Of a stretch of DNA of 64,000 nt, positions 32,969-41,183 are shown one piece after another (position 1 is the first letter of the stretch; every line of letters begins with the position of its first letter). This DNA is from Pseudomonas sp. TH43 (GTDB lineage Bacteria > Pseudomonadota > Gammaproteobacteria > Pseudomonadales > Pseudomonadaceae), in contig NZ_JAEKFI010000004.1 in NCBI RefSeq assembly GCF_016650635.1, positions 1,560,001-1,624,000 on the forward strand, given 5' to 3'. Made by a program: the position numbers and the translations under genes. Under the pieces are notes generated by a model that ran no database searches, was not told where the DNA came from, and was given only the letters and a program-made list of their open reading frames with translations.

Positions 32969-33757
32969 CTATTGCTGCAGACGCTCCAACATACCGTCCT
33001 GTACCCACTGTTTCAGCCAGGTAACTGCTTGAAGTGGCGCGCCCTCACCATAGATGACTGCTAATGCTGCGCACAGTTCGGCGAAATTCCAATCTTGGCT
33101 GAGCAGACCGTTTAAAGCATTGGCTTCGGCAGGTTCGAGACTGCGGTAATTACAGATCAGCTCGTGGCGCCAGATCAGGCACACCTGTGGGATTTGCAGC
33201 GCAACGCTGTCAGGGAATTCGCCGCCTTCCTTGACCGAGCGCCACAGCGACAAGCTGTTGAAACCGCAGGCCAGCCACTGCAACGAAGCCGTCGGTTTAA
33301 CGCGCAGTTCGGGCCACTCTTCCGCCGCCAGGGCCGCCATGGTTTCCAGGGTCAGCGGATGACCCTCCGGCGCATCAAAGGCCAATGTGAAAGCCCATTC
33401 AAGCGCCGCCAATTCGGCCAATGGCGCACTTTGCTGCGGCACCAGGTGCTCGCGGATAAAGCCTTCGAAACCTTTGCCCAGCCAGCGCAAACTGTAGTGC
33501 GCCGACGGGTATTGGCGGACGTACGTCGTGGCCAGTGCGTCGAACTCTTCATCGCCCATCCAATACGCAATGGCCGGAAAATCATTGCGCAGCACTTCCA
33601 GCAAACGCGCCTTGTAGGCGTTGTGATAAATCGCCAGGCCGGTGCCGACATCGAGTGTCGGGCCACCGATCAGGCTGTTACCCAAGCTCGGATTTGCCGT
33701 TGCCGGGCCATCCAGCAGAAACGATTCAAACGCCAGTTGCCATTCTTTCAGGCGCAT
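32969..33757 (-). CDS. bufC: Bufferin maturation partner BufC (DUF2063)
   Basis: 262 aa. N-terminal DUF2063 domain (~5-95; LKEWQLAFESFLLDG, GLAIYHNAYKARLLEVLRNDFPAI) typical of HvfC/BufC proteins, with a C-terminal domain of the same family. The partner of DUF692 enzymes: it helps present the precursor peptide for modification of cysteines. Its start lies inside the end of bufB (10-base overlap), with GGGAGAC as ribosome-binding site. Function is inferred from family and neighbours; older annotations call it a putative DNA-binding domain protein. Confidence 0.85.
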   Translation of the reverse strand: MRLKEWQLAFESFLLDGPATANPSLGNSLIGGPTLDVGTGLAIYHNAYKARLLEVLRNDFPAIAYWMGDEEFDALATTYVRQYPSAHYSLRWLGKGFEGFIREHLVPQQSAPLAELAALEWAFTLAFDAPEGHPLTLETMAALAAEEWPELRVKPTASLQWLACGFNSLSLWRSVKEGGEFPDSVALQIPQVCLIWRHELICNYRSLEPAEANALNGLLSQDWNFAELCAALAVIYGEGAPLQAVTWLKQWVQDGMLERLQQ

Positions 33758-34593
33758 TGTTGTCTCCCAGCCAAGACCTTGTTTCCCAGTTCTCGGGCCT
33801 TTTGCAGTTCATCAAGCAACTCTTCGAGGGGAGGAAAGTGATCGTCACGCTCCAGCAAAGTCGCCACCGCACCGAAATGTTCGAGGGTGCGTTGGTACAA
33901 CGCCCAGACTGGATCGGCGACTGGGTGATCGTGTGTGTCGATCACGTAATCGCCATAGTCGCTGTGACCCGCCAGATGCAATTGCCGGACTTTATCGACG
34001 GGTAGGCTACTGATGAACGTCCACGGATCGAAACCGTGATTGCGTGAGCTGACATAGACATTGTTCACGTCGAGGAGCAATTCGCAGCCGCTCAGCTGAC
34101 TCAGCGCAGCGAGAAACTCCCATTCGCTGAAATCATCCGAGGCCCCACGCACGTAACTGGAGACATTCTCCAGCACCAACGGACGCTGCAACACGTCCTG
34201 AACCTGCGCGACCCGGCCCGCTATGTATTCAAGGCTTTCTTCGGTGTACGGCAGCGGCAACAGATCGTGCAATTGGTGAGCGTTGCCACGGCTCCAGCAC
34301 AAATGATCGGAGATCCACGCGGGTTGCACCCGCTCGGCCAATTGCCTGAGTTGTTTGAGATAGTCGACATCGAGCGCGTGCGGGCCGCCGATGGACAAGG
34401 ACACGCCATGCATCACCAGCGGATAGCGCTCGGCAATGGCATCGAGGTGGTACAAGGCCTTGCCGCCCTGCACCATAAAATTTTCCGAGACCACTTCGAA
34501 CCAGTCGACGTCCGGCGACTGTTCGAGGATCTGCTGGTAGTAAGCGCTACGCAATCCCAGGCCGTAGCCAAGGAAAGGAACAGAGACTGACAT
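33748..34593 (-). CDS. bufB: Bufferin-modifying enzyme BufB (DUF692)
   Basis: 281 aa from ATG 34593, preceded by CAGGAG; the long upstream extension of the frame is rejected because it would run through the hairpin and the precursor gene. DUF692 TIM-barrel, related to MbnB and TglH, iron-dependent oxidases that modify peptide cysteines. Visible conserved segments: GYGLGLRSAYYQQIL, WFEVVSENFM, LVMHGVSLSIGG, SDHLCWS, LVLENVSSYVRG, LLLDVNNVYVSSRNHG, HLAGHSD, DTHDHPV; the His, Asp, Glu and Asn residues there form the metal site in the family. In bufferin systems this enzyme converts precursor cysteines to thiooxazole groups. Confidence 0.88.
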   Translation of the reverse strand: MSVSVPFLGYGLGLRSAYYQQILEQSPDVDWFEVVSENFMVQGGKALYHLDAIAERYPLVMHGVSLSIGGPHALDVDYLKQLRQLAERVQPAWISDHLCWSRGNAHQLHDLLPLPYTEESLEYIAGRVAQVQDVLQRPLVLENVSSYVRGASDDFSEWEFLAALSQLSGCELLLDVNNVYVSSRNHGFDPWTFISSLPVDKVRQLHLAGHSDYGDYVIDTHDHPVADPVWALYQRTLEHFGAVATLLERDDHFPPLEELLDELQKARELGNKVLAGRQQCA

Positions 34594-34606
34594 GGGCAAA
34601 CTCCTG

Positions 34607-34642
34607 AAAAAAAGTGGCCGCAGTGGCGTTAACCACTGCGGC
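34607..34642 (-). terminator. Attenuator-like hairpin between bufA and bufB
   Basis: Perfect 10-base stem GCCGCAGTGG (34617-34626) with CCACTGCGGC (34633-34642), loop of six. Read on the minus strand the stem is followed three bases later by a run of seven T, just ahead of the bufB ribosome-binding site. This is an intrinsic-terminator layout inside the operon and could keep precursor mRNA well above enzyme mRNA. Confidence 0.8.
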
Positions 34643-34658
34643 GGCACTTGCCGGTCAG

Positions 34659-34910
34659 TTATTCGCCGACCTTGCCACCTGCTTTTTCGCAAGCCGCTTG
34701 AGTCATGGCTTTGAAACCCTGGCCTTTGCAGGAGCCCATGCCTTTGCAAGCATGGTCTTTGGTTTTGCAGTCGTTCTGGCCTTTGCAGGCATTGACGCCG
34801 TAACAGTGAACATTGGCATCGGCAGCCATCGCGTTGGTAGCAACACCGGCAAACATTGTGGCAGCGGCCAAAGCGAGAGCGGCACCAGCAGCAACAGTCT
34901 TGATATTCAT
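34659..34910 (-). CDS. bufA: Bufferin precursor peptide BufA (BufA2-like)
   Basis: 83 aa. A signal peptide (MNIKTVAAGAALALAAATMF ... NAMAA, cleaved near residue 29-30) is followed by a small core with six cysteines at 36, 42, 48, 55, 61 and 74 in the repeating pattern C-x5-C-K-G...C-K. Segments VHCYGVNACKG and SCKGQGF are typical of copper-binding bufferin-type RiPP precursors (BufA2), which are exported to the periplasm and protect against excess copper. Start supported by GAGGA upstream. A 7-base inverted repeat GTGTCGG/CCGACAC (34938-34969) lies in the leader region. The usual BufD (DoxX) gene is absent from the operon. Confidence 0.88.
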   Translation of the reverse strand: MNIKTVAAGAALALAAATMFAGVATNAMAADANVHCYGVNACKGQNDCKTKDHACKGMGSCKGQGFKAMTQAACEKAGGKVGE

Positions 34911-35020
34911 TTTTCTAATCCTCGGTGATCGTCAGGGGTGTCGGCTGGAAGGTTGTTCAGTCCCGACACAGCACTAGAGAGAGCAACCCCGACGGCGTTA
35001 CAGAGGAGTCAGAAATATTT

Positions 35021-36928
35021 TTAAATATCTTCCTTGAGCTTGAGCAGCGGCTCCTGAAAGCGCAGCAATCGCCCGGCATTGCCCAACACCAGCAGCGTGC
35101 TGAGGTTGTGCAGCAACGCCGCAATCATTGCCCCGGCAGCGCCCAGCCAGCCGAACGCGGCGAACACGACAATGGCCAGCGTCCAGCCCAAACCAATGAT
35201 CACGTTGACCTGCAACGTCTTGCGGCACTGACGACTCAAGCGCACGCAGGTACCGAGCCGACGCAGATCGCTGCCGATCAACACGATGTCCGCTGAAGCC
35301 AAGGCGATGTCTGCACCGCCCGCCCCCATCGCCACACCGACCACGCCCGCTTTGAGTGCCAGCGAGTCGTTGATGCCATCACCCACCACCATCGGCCGGA
35401 AACCGTTGTCGATTTCCTTGAGCACACGATTGAGTTTGTCCTCGGGCAGCGCCTGAGCTTGCACCTCGTGCAGACCGACATCCCTGGCCAGCGACTGCGC
35501 GACGCTTTGGCGATCGCCGGTCAGCAGCAATTGTCGCCCAAGGCCCAACTCACGGAGTTCGCTCAAGGCGAATCGGGCTTCCGGTTTGACGCTGTCAGCC
35601 AGCAACAGCCAGGCCAGGAATTCGCCGTTCAACGCCAATCCGGCAATCGGGCCGTCGTGATCGGGAACCGTTGTCGTACTGATGCCCAGTTGCGCGAACA
35701 GCTCCGGCCGCCCGAGGGCCGCTTCGCCCTGGCCGGTCATGGCCACCACGCCGAGGCCCTGGCGCTCGTGGATTTCGCTCAGCGCGACAGCGTGCTCCTG
35801 ACTGACCAACCCGGCCAGCGCCCGGCTGACCGGATGACTGCTGGCCGCACCAAGGCTGGCGGCCAGCGCCATGACCGTTGCTGATTCCGCGCGAGGGCTG
35901 TTGATCGACTGCAAGCGCAAGGTGCCGTAAGTCAGCGTGCCGGTCTTGTCGACCACCAATGAGGTCAGATCCGCCAGCTCCTCAAGAAACGCCGAACTGC
36001 GGATCAGAATGCCGTGCCTTGCGGCCACCGCTACCCCGGCAATCGCCGTGGCCGGCGCCGACAGGACCAATGCGCAAGGGCACGCGGCGACCAACACTGC
36101 GAGCATCGCTTGCGCGTCGTTGGTGATGAACCAGGTCACCGCTGCCAGCAGCAACACCAGCACCATGTAGCTGCCGGCATAGCGTTCGAGCAACCGGGTG
36201 ATCGGCGGTTTCGAGCGCTCGGCGTTCTGCATCAGTGCGATGACTTTACCCAGGGTCGATTCGTCGCCAGTGCGGGTCACTTCGATGCGCAACAGCCCGT
36301 CGAGATTGATCGCACCACCGAACACCGTCATGCCGACGCCCGCCTCTACCGGCACCGATTCTCCGGTAATCGACGCCGTATCGAGGCTCGCCTGCCCCGA
36401 CAAAACCCGTCCGTCCGCGGGTACGCGATCACCGGCACGCACCTCGACGGTGTCGCCGGATTTCAGCGTGCCGTTGTCCACTTCAATGATCGAGCCATCC
36501 GCCTGAACCTTGCGCGCGTGACTGCGGGTCAATTGGCCGAGCGCGTGGATAGCCTCCTGCGAACCGATGACACTGCGCTCTTCCAGCACGTGGCCGAAGA
36601 TCATGATGATCGGCAGCAACGCAGCAGTGAGCAAATCGCCCGTTGCCCACGCACCGAGCATGGCCAAGGCAATCAGTTGATCGGTGATGCCGTGCAGGCT
36701 TGGATAGCGCAGGCTGTACCACGCCGAACGCATCACCGGCACAGCTACCAATAAAGAAGCGAAACCCAGCAACAGCTGACTGACACCGGTTTGTTCCGGC
36801 ACCCGCCAACGCCAGATCAAACCCAGACCCAGCAGCCCCAGTGCGAGCATCGCCAAGGTCAGTTGCCGCGCGGCACGACGTTGTTCGGCCGAGGACAACA
36901 GGCTCGGTGCAGCGTTGGACGCAGTCAT
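35021..36928 (-). CDS. hmtA: P1B-type metal ATPase, HmtA-like (zinc/copper)
   Basis: 635 aa. No N-terminal HMA metal-binding domain. Paired helices at the N-terminus, actuator loop with TGES, membrane metal motif AACPCALVLSAP (CPC), phosphorylation site VDKTGTLT near residue 326, nucleotide-binding HP motif SSHPVSRAL, and GDGINDSLALKAGVVGVAMG. It ends a four-gene operon whose order (two HflK-like, HflC-like, ATPase) matches the hmtA locus of P. aeruginosa, where HmtA imports zinc and copper. The Zur-like operator upstream argues for import under zinc shortage; if instead it is an exporter, the family motifs alone would not show it. Start ATG overlaps the upstream stop (ATGA). Confidence 0.82.
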   Translation of the reverse strand: MTASNAAPSLLSSAEQRRAARQLTLAMLALGLLGLGLIWRWRVPEQTGVSQLLLGFASLLVAVPVMRSAWYSLRYPSLHGITDQLIALAMLGAWATGDLLTAALLPIIMIFGHVLEERSVIGSQEAIHALGQLTRSHARKVQADGSIIEVDNGTLKSGDTVEVRAGDRVPADGRVLSGQASLDTASITGESVPVEAGVGMTVFGGAINLDGLLRIEVTRTGDESTLGKVIALMQNAERSKPPITRLLERYAGSYMVLVLLLAAVTWFITNDAQAMLAVLVAACPCALVLSAPATAIAGVAVAARHGILIRSSAFLEELADLTSLVVDKTGTLTYGTLRLQSINSPRAESATVMALAASLGAASSHPVSRALAGLVSQEHAVALSEIHERQGLGVVAMTGQGEAALGRPELFAQLGISTTTVPDHDGPIAGLALNGEFLAWLLLADSVKPEARFALSELRELGLGRQLLLTGDRQSVAQSLARDVGLHEVQAQALPEDKLNRVLKEIDNGFRPMVVGDGINDSLALKAGVVGVAMGAGGADIALASADIVLIGSDLRRLGTCVRLSRQCRKTLQVNVIIGLGWTLAIVVFAAFGWLGAAGAMIAALLHNLSTLLVLGNAGRLLRFQEPLLKLKEDI

Positions 36929-37974
36929 TTACTGGCTCCCTGAATGATCAGACGGGAATCATCTTTTGGATCGACCGTGGTCACGGATCCGGCCTGACCG
37001 AGAATCTTCGGCATGCGCTCGCGGTATAGACGCAGGAGCATCTGTGGGTCAGTGGCGCTGGCCAGGCTCGACACGGTGGCGGTGTCGGCGGAGGCTTTGG
37101 CCAAGCGTTCGCCGGCTTGTGCGTGAGCGACTTGAAGCAGGCGGTCGGCTTGTTCGTTGGCGCTCTGGGTGAGTTTCTCGGCGTCGGTGCGCGCGTTGGC
37201 CACGGCTTTGTCCGCCTGCTGACTGGCCGTCAAAACCGCGTTGAAAGCACTGACCGCCGGATCCGGCAAACTCGATTGCACATCGACCCGCACCACTTCA
37301 ATACCTATGCCCTGCCCGCTGGCCTTCAACTCAGCCAAACGTTTGTTGATGCCCTGCACCAAATCACCGCGCAGTCGTTCGCGACGTTCTGCCGCTTGGT
37401 TGTCGGCACCGATCAGTTCCGGGCGAGCAACCAAAATGGTGTCGAGATCCCGTGCGGCTGTCAGTGCCACAGCGCTGCGCGTGACCAGCCGATCGAGCGC
37501 CGGCAAGACATGTTCGCCTTGAAGCACGAAGTCATACGGATCGGTGACCTTGTAAAAAACCCGCACATCCAGTTGCACCACGCCGGCATCACCGGTCAAT
37601 AAATAACCAGAGCCTGCCAGCGCATCACTCAGCGGCGTAGCGAAGGAAGCGACGCGATCAGCCTTCAATGCCTCGTCCGTGCGCAGCAGGTTTTCCACTC
37701 GACGCTCGATGACCCGGTCCGCTGCCGGCAACAAAATTACCTGCTCAAATGGCTGCGGCCAAGCCAACAACAGCCCGGCATTCTGGATGCGATCCAGCGC
37801 ACCAAAATGCATAACCACCGCGCGATTCTGCGGATCGATCTGCCGCACATTGGAGAACGCCCAAGCCAGCGCAGCGAGCACCGTCACCGCATACAGGGCA
37901 AAAAACGCCAGACGTCCGGCCTGAATCCATGGGCTGTTCAACGAATGTGTTCCACGTGGAACTTCATCATTCAT
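36925..37974 (-). CDS. SPFH-domain protein, HflC-like
   Basis: 349 aa. One N-terminal membrane helix (LAFFALYAVTVLAALAWAF), SPFH/prohibitin domain with DPQNRAVVMHFGALDRIQNAGLLLAWPQPFEQVILLPAADR, then a charged coiled-coil rich in Ala, Lys and Asp/Glu (TASQQADKAVANARTDAEKL ...) and a C-terminal tail. HflC regulates the FtsH protease in a membrane-bound cage with HflK. The genuine hflKC pair of Pseudomonas lies downstream of hfq and hflX, which are not here, so this is a paralogue for metal transport. Overlaps both neighbours by four bases. Confidence 0.85.
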   Translation of the reverse strand: MNDEVPRGTHSLNSPWIQAGRLAFFALYAVTVLAALAWAFSNVRQIDPQNRAVVMHFGALDRIQNAGLLLAWPQPFEQVILLPAADRVIERRVENLLRTDEALKADRVASFATPLSDALAGSGYLLTGDAGVVQLDVRVFYKVTDPYDFVLQGEHVLPALDRLVTRSAVALTAARDLDTILVARPELIGADNQAAERRERLRGDLVQGINKRLAELKASGQGIGIEVVRVDVQSSLPDPAVSAFNAVLTASQQADKAVANARTDAEKLTQSANEQADRLLQVAHAQAGERLAKASADTATVSSLASATDPQMLLRLYRERMPKILGQAGSVTTVDPKDDSRLIIQGASK

Positions 37975-39011
37975 GGCTGCGATCCGGATTTGCTGTCGAG
38001 ACTCGGCGGGCCGTCGACCAGCACACGGAACGGCGCGGCATCGGTACGCAGAATCAATTTGGTATCCGGGGTAACGATGGTGCCGAGGGTGTCCAGCGAG
38101 CGCAGCAAGTTATACAGCTGCGGCGAACCGGCGTAGGCGCGGCCGTAGATTTGCGCGGCTTCGACGCGGGATTGCGCTTCGATTTCGGCGGCTTTTACCG
38201 TCGCGTCAGCCTGAACAATCCGCGCATCACGTTCGGCGGCAGAACGTATTTGCGCCGCTTCTCGTTTGCCGATAGCGGTACGTTCGGTGGCGATTGTTTC
38301 ACGCTCGGCGCGCATACGATCGACCGTCGCGGTGAGTGTCACCGACGGCAAGGTCAGACGTTCGACGCCAACCTGCACCACCCGCACGCCATAAGTGGCG
38401 AGCAATTGCTGATCGATCTGCTGACGCAATTGCGCTTCAAATTCAGCGATGTGCACCTGACTGGCATCGGTGTTCACCAGGTTCGCCAAGTCAAAACTGC
38501 TGGCGGTAGTTTCCAATGCCGAGCCGACAAACGTGCGAATCTGCCGCGCCGCTTCGTCCGGCTGATTCTGCACGGCGCGCATGAAGCGCTGCACGTTATC
38601 CGCATCGCCCTGCACCTGCCACGCCACATAGGCCTGGACGATAATGCGCAAGCCGTCACGGGTGCCGACATCCTGCAAACCGCTGGACGTCGTGCGCAAC
38701 CGCAGATCGACCGGGATCGCGGCTTCAAAAGGCGCCGGCCAGCGCCAGCTCAAACCCGGATCGAGCAGCACTCGCGATGGATTACCGAACCGGGTAATGA
38801 CCGTGGCTTCACCGGAACGCACTTGCACCAGGCTTGCCGCCGCGATGGCAAACGCCACCAGCAACAGCGCCCAGCCCATGCGCCGCCACGGAAACGGCCC
38901 TGCCTCTGCCGGCGCACCGTGGTGATGGTGATGATGCCCATGATGATGCCCGCCATGGCCGTGATCGTGGCCGCTATGGTCATGCGGTGAGTGAGTGTGC
39001 GACTGGCTCAA
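37971..39011 (-). CDS. SPFH-domain protein, HflK-like, with His-rich N-terminus
   Basis: 346 aa. The first 31 residues contain 16 histidines (runs of three and six His among Gly and Asp), an obvious candidate metal-binding tail on the cytoplasmic side. One membrane helix (WALLLVAFAIAAASLVQV) follows, then the SPFH domain (GEATVITRFGNPSRVLLDPGLSWRWPAPFE) and a coiled-coil with RAERETIATERTAIGKREAA. Family: HflK. The tail suggests that this paralogue captures or senses zinc or copper beside the ATPase. Start and stop both overlap neighbours by four bases, so translation is coupled. Confidence 0.87.
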   Translation of the reverse strand: MSQSHTHSPHDHSGHDHGHGGHHHGHHHHHHGAPAEAGPFPWRRMGWALLLVAFAIAAASLVQVRSGEATVITRFGNPSRVLLDPGLSWRWPAPFEAAIPVDLRLRTTSSGLQDVGTRDGLRIIVQAYVAWQVQGDADNVQRFMRAVQNQPDEAARQIRTFVGSALETTASSFDLANLVNTDASQVHIAEFEAQLRQQIDQQLLATYGVRVVQVGVERLTLPSVTLTATVDRMRAERETIATERTAIGKREAAQIRSAAERDARIVQADATVKAAEIEAQSRVEAAQIYGRAYAGSPQLYNLLRSLDTLGTIVTPDTKLILRTDAAPFRVLVDGPPSLDSKSGSQP

Positions 39012-40972
39012 TGGGCAACTCCTGGTTGAGCGTTGATGCGCGCGGGCGTCGGGTCAGCCGGCAGCGTGAACGTACGCAAGTCGATGGTCGGCGCATTGCT
39101 GCTGCCGCCCAGACGATGATCGAGGATCAGCAGCTTGGCTTTGCTCAGTCCAAGGCTGAGCTGGCTGAGGTATTGCTCCAGCACAAACGCCTGGCCGGCA
39201 CTGGCAAAGGCTTTTTGCTCGGCGTTGAATTTGAGATCGGCAGCCTGCGCCGTGGCGTTGATCTCGCGCGCATTGGCGCTGGCCTGATCGCGCGCAAGGC
39301 TGGCTTGCAACTGCGCCTGATTACTCGCTTCTGCGGCGGCACCGCGTTCGCGAGCGATCAATGCCTGCGCACCGATCTGCGCTGCTTGCACACTGTGGTA
39401 AGCGTTGGCGGCGCCGGCCGGCGGGTGAATCGCCTCGACCACCGTGGCAAGAATCTCCACCCCGCTGTCGAGTTTTTGCAGATCGCTTTGTAGCGCTTTG
39501 CCGATCTCTGCGGCCAACCCTGCCCTGTCTTCGCCGAGCAAGCCGTCGAGCGTGCGCGAGGCAAAGTCGTGCACCAGAATTCGGCTGGCCGTGCTGCGAA
39601 TCAGCGTCGGCACATCGGCGCTGTTGTAAGTGGCGGCAAGCGCGGCCTGATCACTCAAGCCAATGCGATAGACGAAACGCACGTCCATGTTGACGATCTG
39701 AAAGCTCTGTTGCTCGCCTCGGCTGCTGGCAATGACTTGCGACTTGTCGTTGACGTGACTGGCGTCCCACAAGCGATTGGCCGTGAGCGGCGCCGGACCT
39801 TCAGCAGGATCGAGTGAAACCGCCGCGGGATTCTCGCCGACGCTGGTGGCCAACTCATGCACCACGCCGTTTTCCACACTCAATACACGCCCCAGTGGCC
39901 ACGGCAAACCGCTGTGCAAACCCGGGCCGAAGACCTCCACCGGTTTGCCAAAACGCTCGTAGATGCCACGACCTTGCAGCGGAATTTCGTGGATACCCGT
40001 CAGCAGCCATCCAACCAGAGCGACCAGCGCCAACACCGGCAGAAACGCTCGACGCATGTAACTGAACGCCCAGATCTGGCGCAGATCGATGCCGAAGCGG
40101 TTGTGCAACTCGTGCTGCAACGCAAGCAGCGGCTGTGGCGGCCAACGCAGCATGTCGGCGATAAAACTGCGCGCCAGCAGCGTCGGTTCAAGCTGTTCGC
40201 GGCGCGGGCTGAACAGTGACAGAACTGCGCGCAATAGCAGCTCGATCGCGACCAATCCCGGCAAGATAGCGATCAACACAGCCACCCGCACCGGCCATAC
40301 GGAGCTGTCACTGACGAACAATAAACACAGCGCGCCGAGCACCAGACTGATGATTGCCACACGCGTCATTTGCGCGAGTGATCCGGCTTCAGGCCATTGC
40401 GCAGGATTGTCCTGGGCCAGTTGGCGCTCCAGTACCAGCAGACCGAACGCCAGCAACAACGCCGATGCCGCGCCGACCGTGGCAGACACGCCAACAGCCG
40501 CCGGGGTTAAGGCGAGATTCCACACTTGTTCGATGCTCAGCAGCACCAGCAGCGACCAACCGCCCAACCACAGCGTCGCCGCACCGATCTGGCCGAGCAC
40601 ATGCGCGCTACGCCGGCTCAGACGGTCCAGCAACCGCTCGTACCAGCCGTGCGGCTCGGTCTGTTCTTGCACAGTCGACTGCGGCGCCAGCACGACGGGA
40701 TTGAGCGCGTGCGCGCGCCAGAGCGTTAGCCACCACGCCGACTGCAACGCGGCGACCAGCACCAGCAACGCCGCACTCTGATTGACCAGCAGCGGCAACC
40801 AGATTGATTGCGGGGCAAACAGCCCGACAAAAAATGCCAATACCCAGCCCGCCCCGGCCAACGCACCGAGCCCGATAGCCCAGCGGCGTAAGCGCTTGGC
40901 CTGCGTTGCCGCCTGTTGAAAGCGCGGCAGCCCGCTCACTCGCGTGCCATCAACCTCCAGATCAACTTGCAT
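39008..40972 (-). CDS. SPFH-domain protein with long multi-pass N-terminal region (HflK-like)
   Basis: 654 aa, almost twice the size of normal HflK. Residues ~30-275 contain about six membrane helices in pairs (ALAGAGWVLAFFVGLF; LLVNQSAALLVLVAALQSAWWL; TLWLGGWSLLVLLSIE; VGAASALLLAFGLLVLE; and two more), followed by a further helix (~325) and the SPFH domain (GIHEIPLQGRGIYERFGKPVEVFGPGL) and a coiled-coil rich in Ala and Gln. First gene of the operon. Matches the large first protein of the hmtA block in P. aeruginosa from memory. The membrane part has no known family that I recognise. Confidence 0.82.
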   Translation of the reverse strand: MQVDLEVDGTRVSGLPRFQQAATQAKRLRRWAIGLGALAGAGWVLAFFVGLFAPQSIWLPLLVNQSAALLVLVAALQSAWWLTLWRAHALNPVVLAPQSTVQEQTEPHGWYERLLDRLSRRSAHVLGQIGAATLWLGGWSLLVLLSIEQVWNLALTPAAVGVSATVGAASALLLAFGLLVLERQLAQDNPAQWPEAGSLAQMTRVAIISLVLGALCLLFVSDSSVWPVRVAVLIAILPGLVAIELLLRAVLSLFSPRREQLEPTLLARSFIADMLRWPPQPLLALQHELHNRFGIDLRQIWAFSYMRRAFLPVLALVALVGWLLTGIHEIPLQGRGIYERFGKPVEVFGPGLHSGLPWPLGRVLSVENGVVHELATSVGENPAAVSLDPAEGPAPLTANRLWDASHVNDKSQVIASSRGEQQSFQIVNMDVRFVYRIGLSDQAALAATYNSADVPTLIRSTASRILVHDFASRTLDGLLGEDRAGLAAEIGKALQSDLQKLDSGVEILATVVEAIHPPAGAANAYHSVQAAQIGAQALIARERGAAAEASNQAQLQASLARDQASANAREINATAQAADLKFNAEQKAFASAGQAFVLEQYLSQLSLGLSKAKLLILDHRLGGSSNAPTIDLRTFTLPADPTPARINAQPGVAH

Positions 40973-41004
40973 ATCACCCCGAAATCATTGATTCACCCTG
41001 CATA

Positions 41005-41021
41005 TCGTTACGATATAACGA
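41005..41021. promoter_or_regulatory. Zur-like operator upstream of the SPFH-hmtA operon
   Basis: Palindrome TCGTTA-CGATA-TAACGA, 33 bases before the first start codon. Its centre GTTACGATATAAC agrees with the zigA site GTTATAGTATAAC at 10 of 13 positions, and the half-site TATAAC is exact with the same spacing. It could also influence the divergent lpd gene 163 bases away. Confidence 0.6.
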
Positions 41022-41183
41022 AAAGCGTGAAATATTCGTACACAATTGCCCTTATTCAAAGACGCTCAACCTGTCGCTTGCCTGAAGCCTTGACCGAAAT
41101 GTCCGGAAACGCACATATTACGTTCGTAATTTTTATCCAGAGCTACTTTTAGCGATCCGCATTCATCCATCAGGAGCAAGCGC

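Noticed and set aside
34998..35005. TGTAACG as the -35 element of an ECF sigma promoter for bufA
   Set aside because: No matching -10 element at the usual 15-17-base distance; too weak to list as a promoter.
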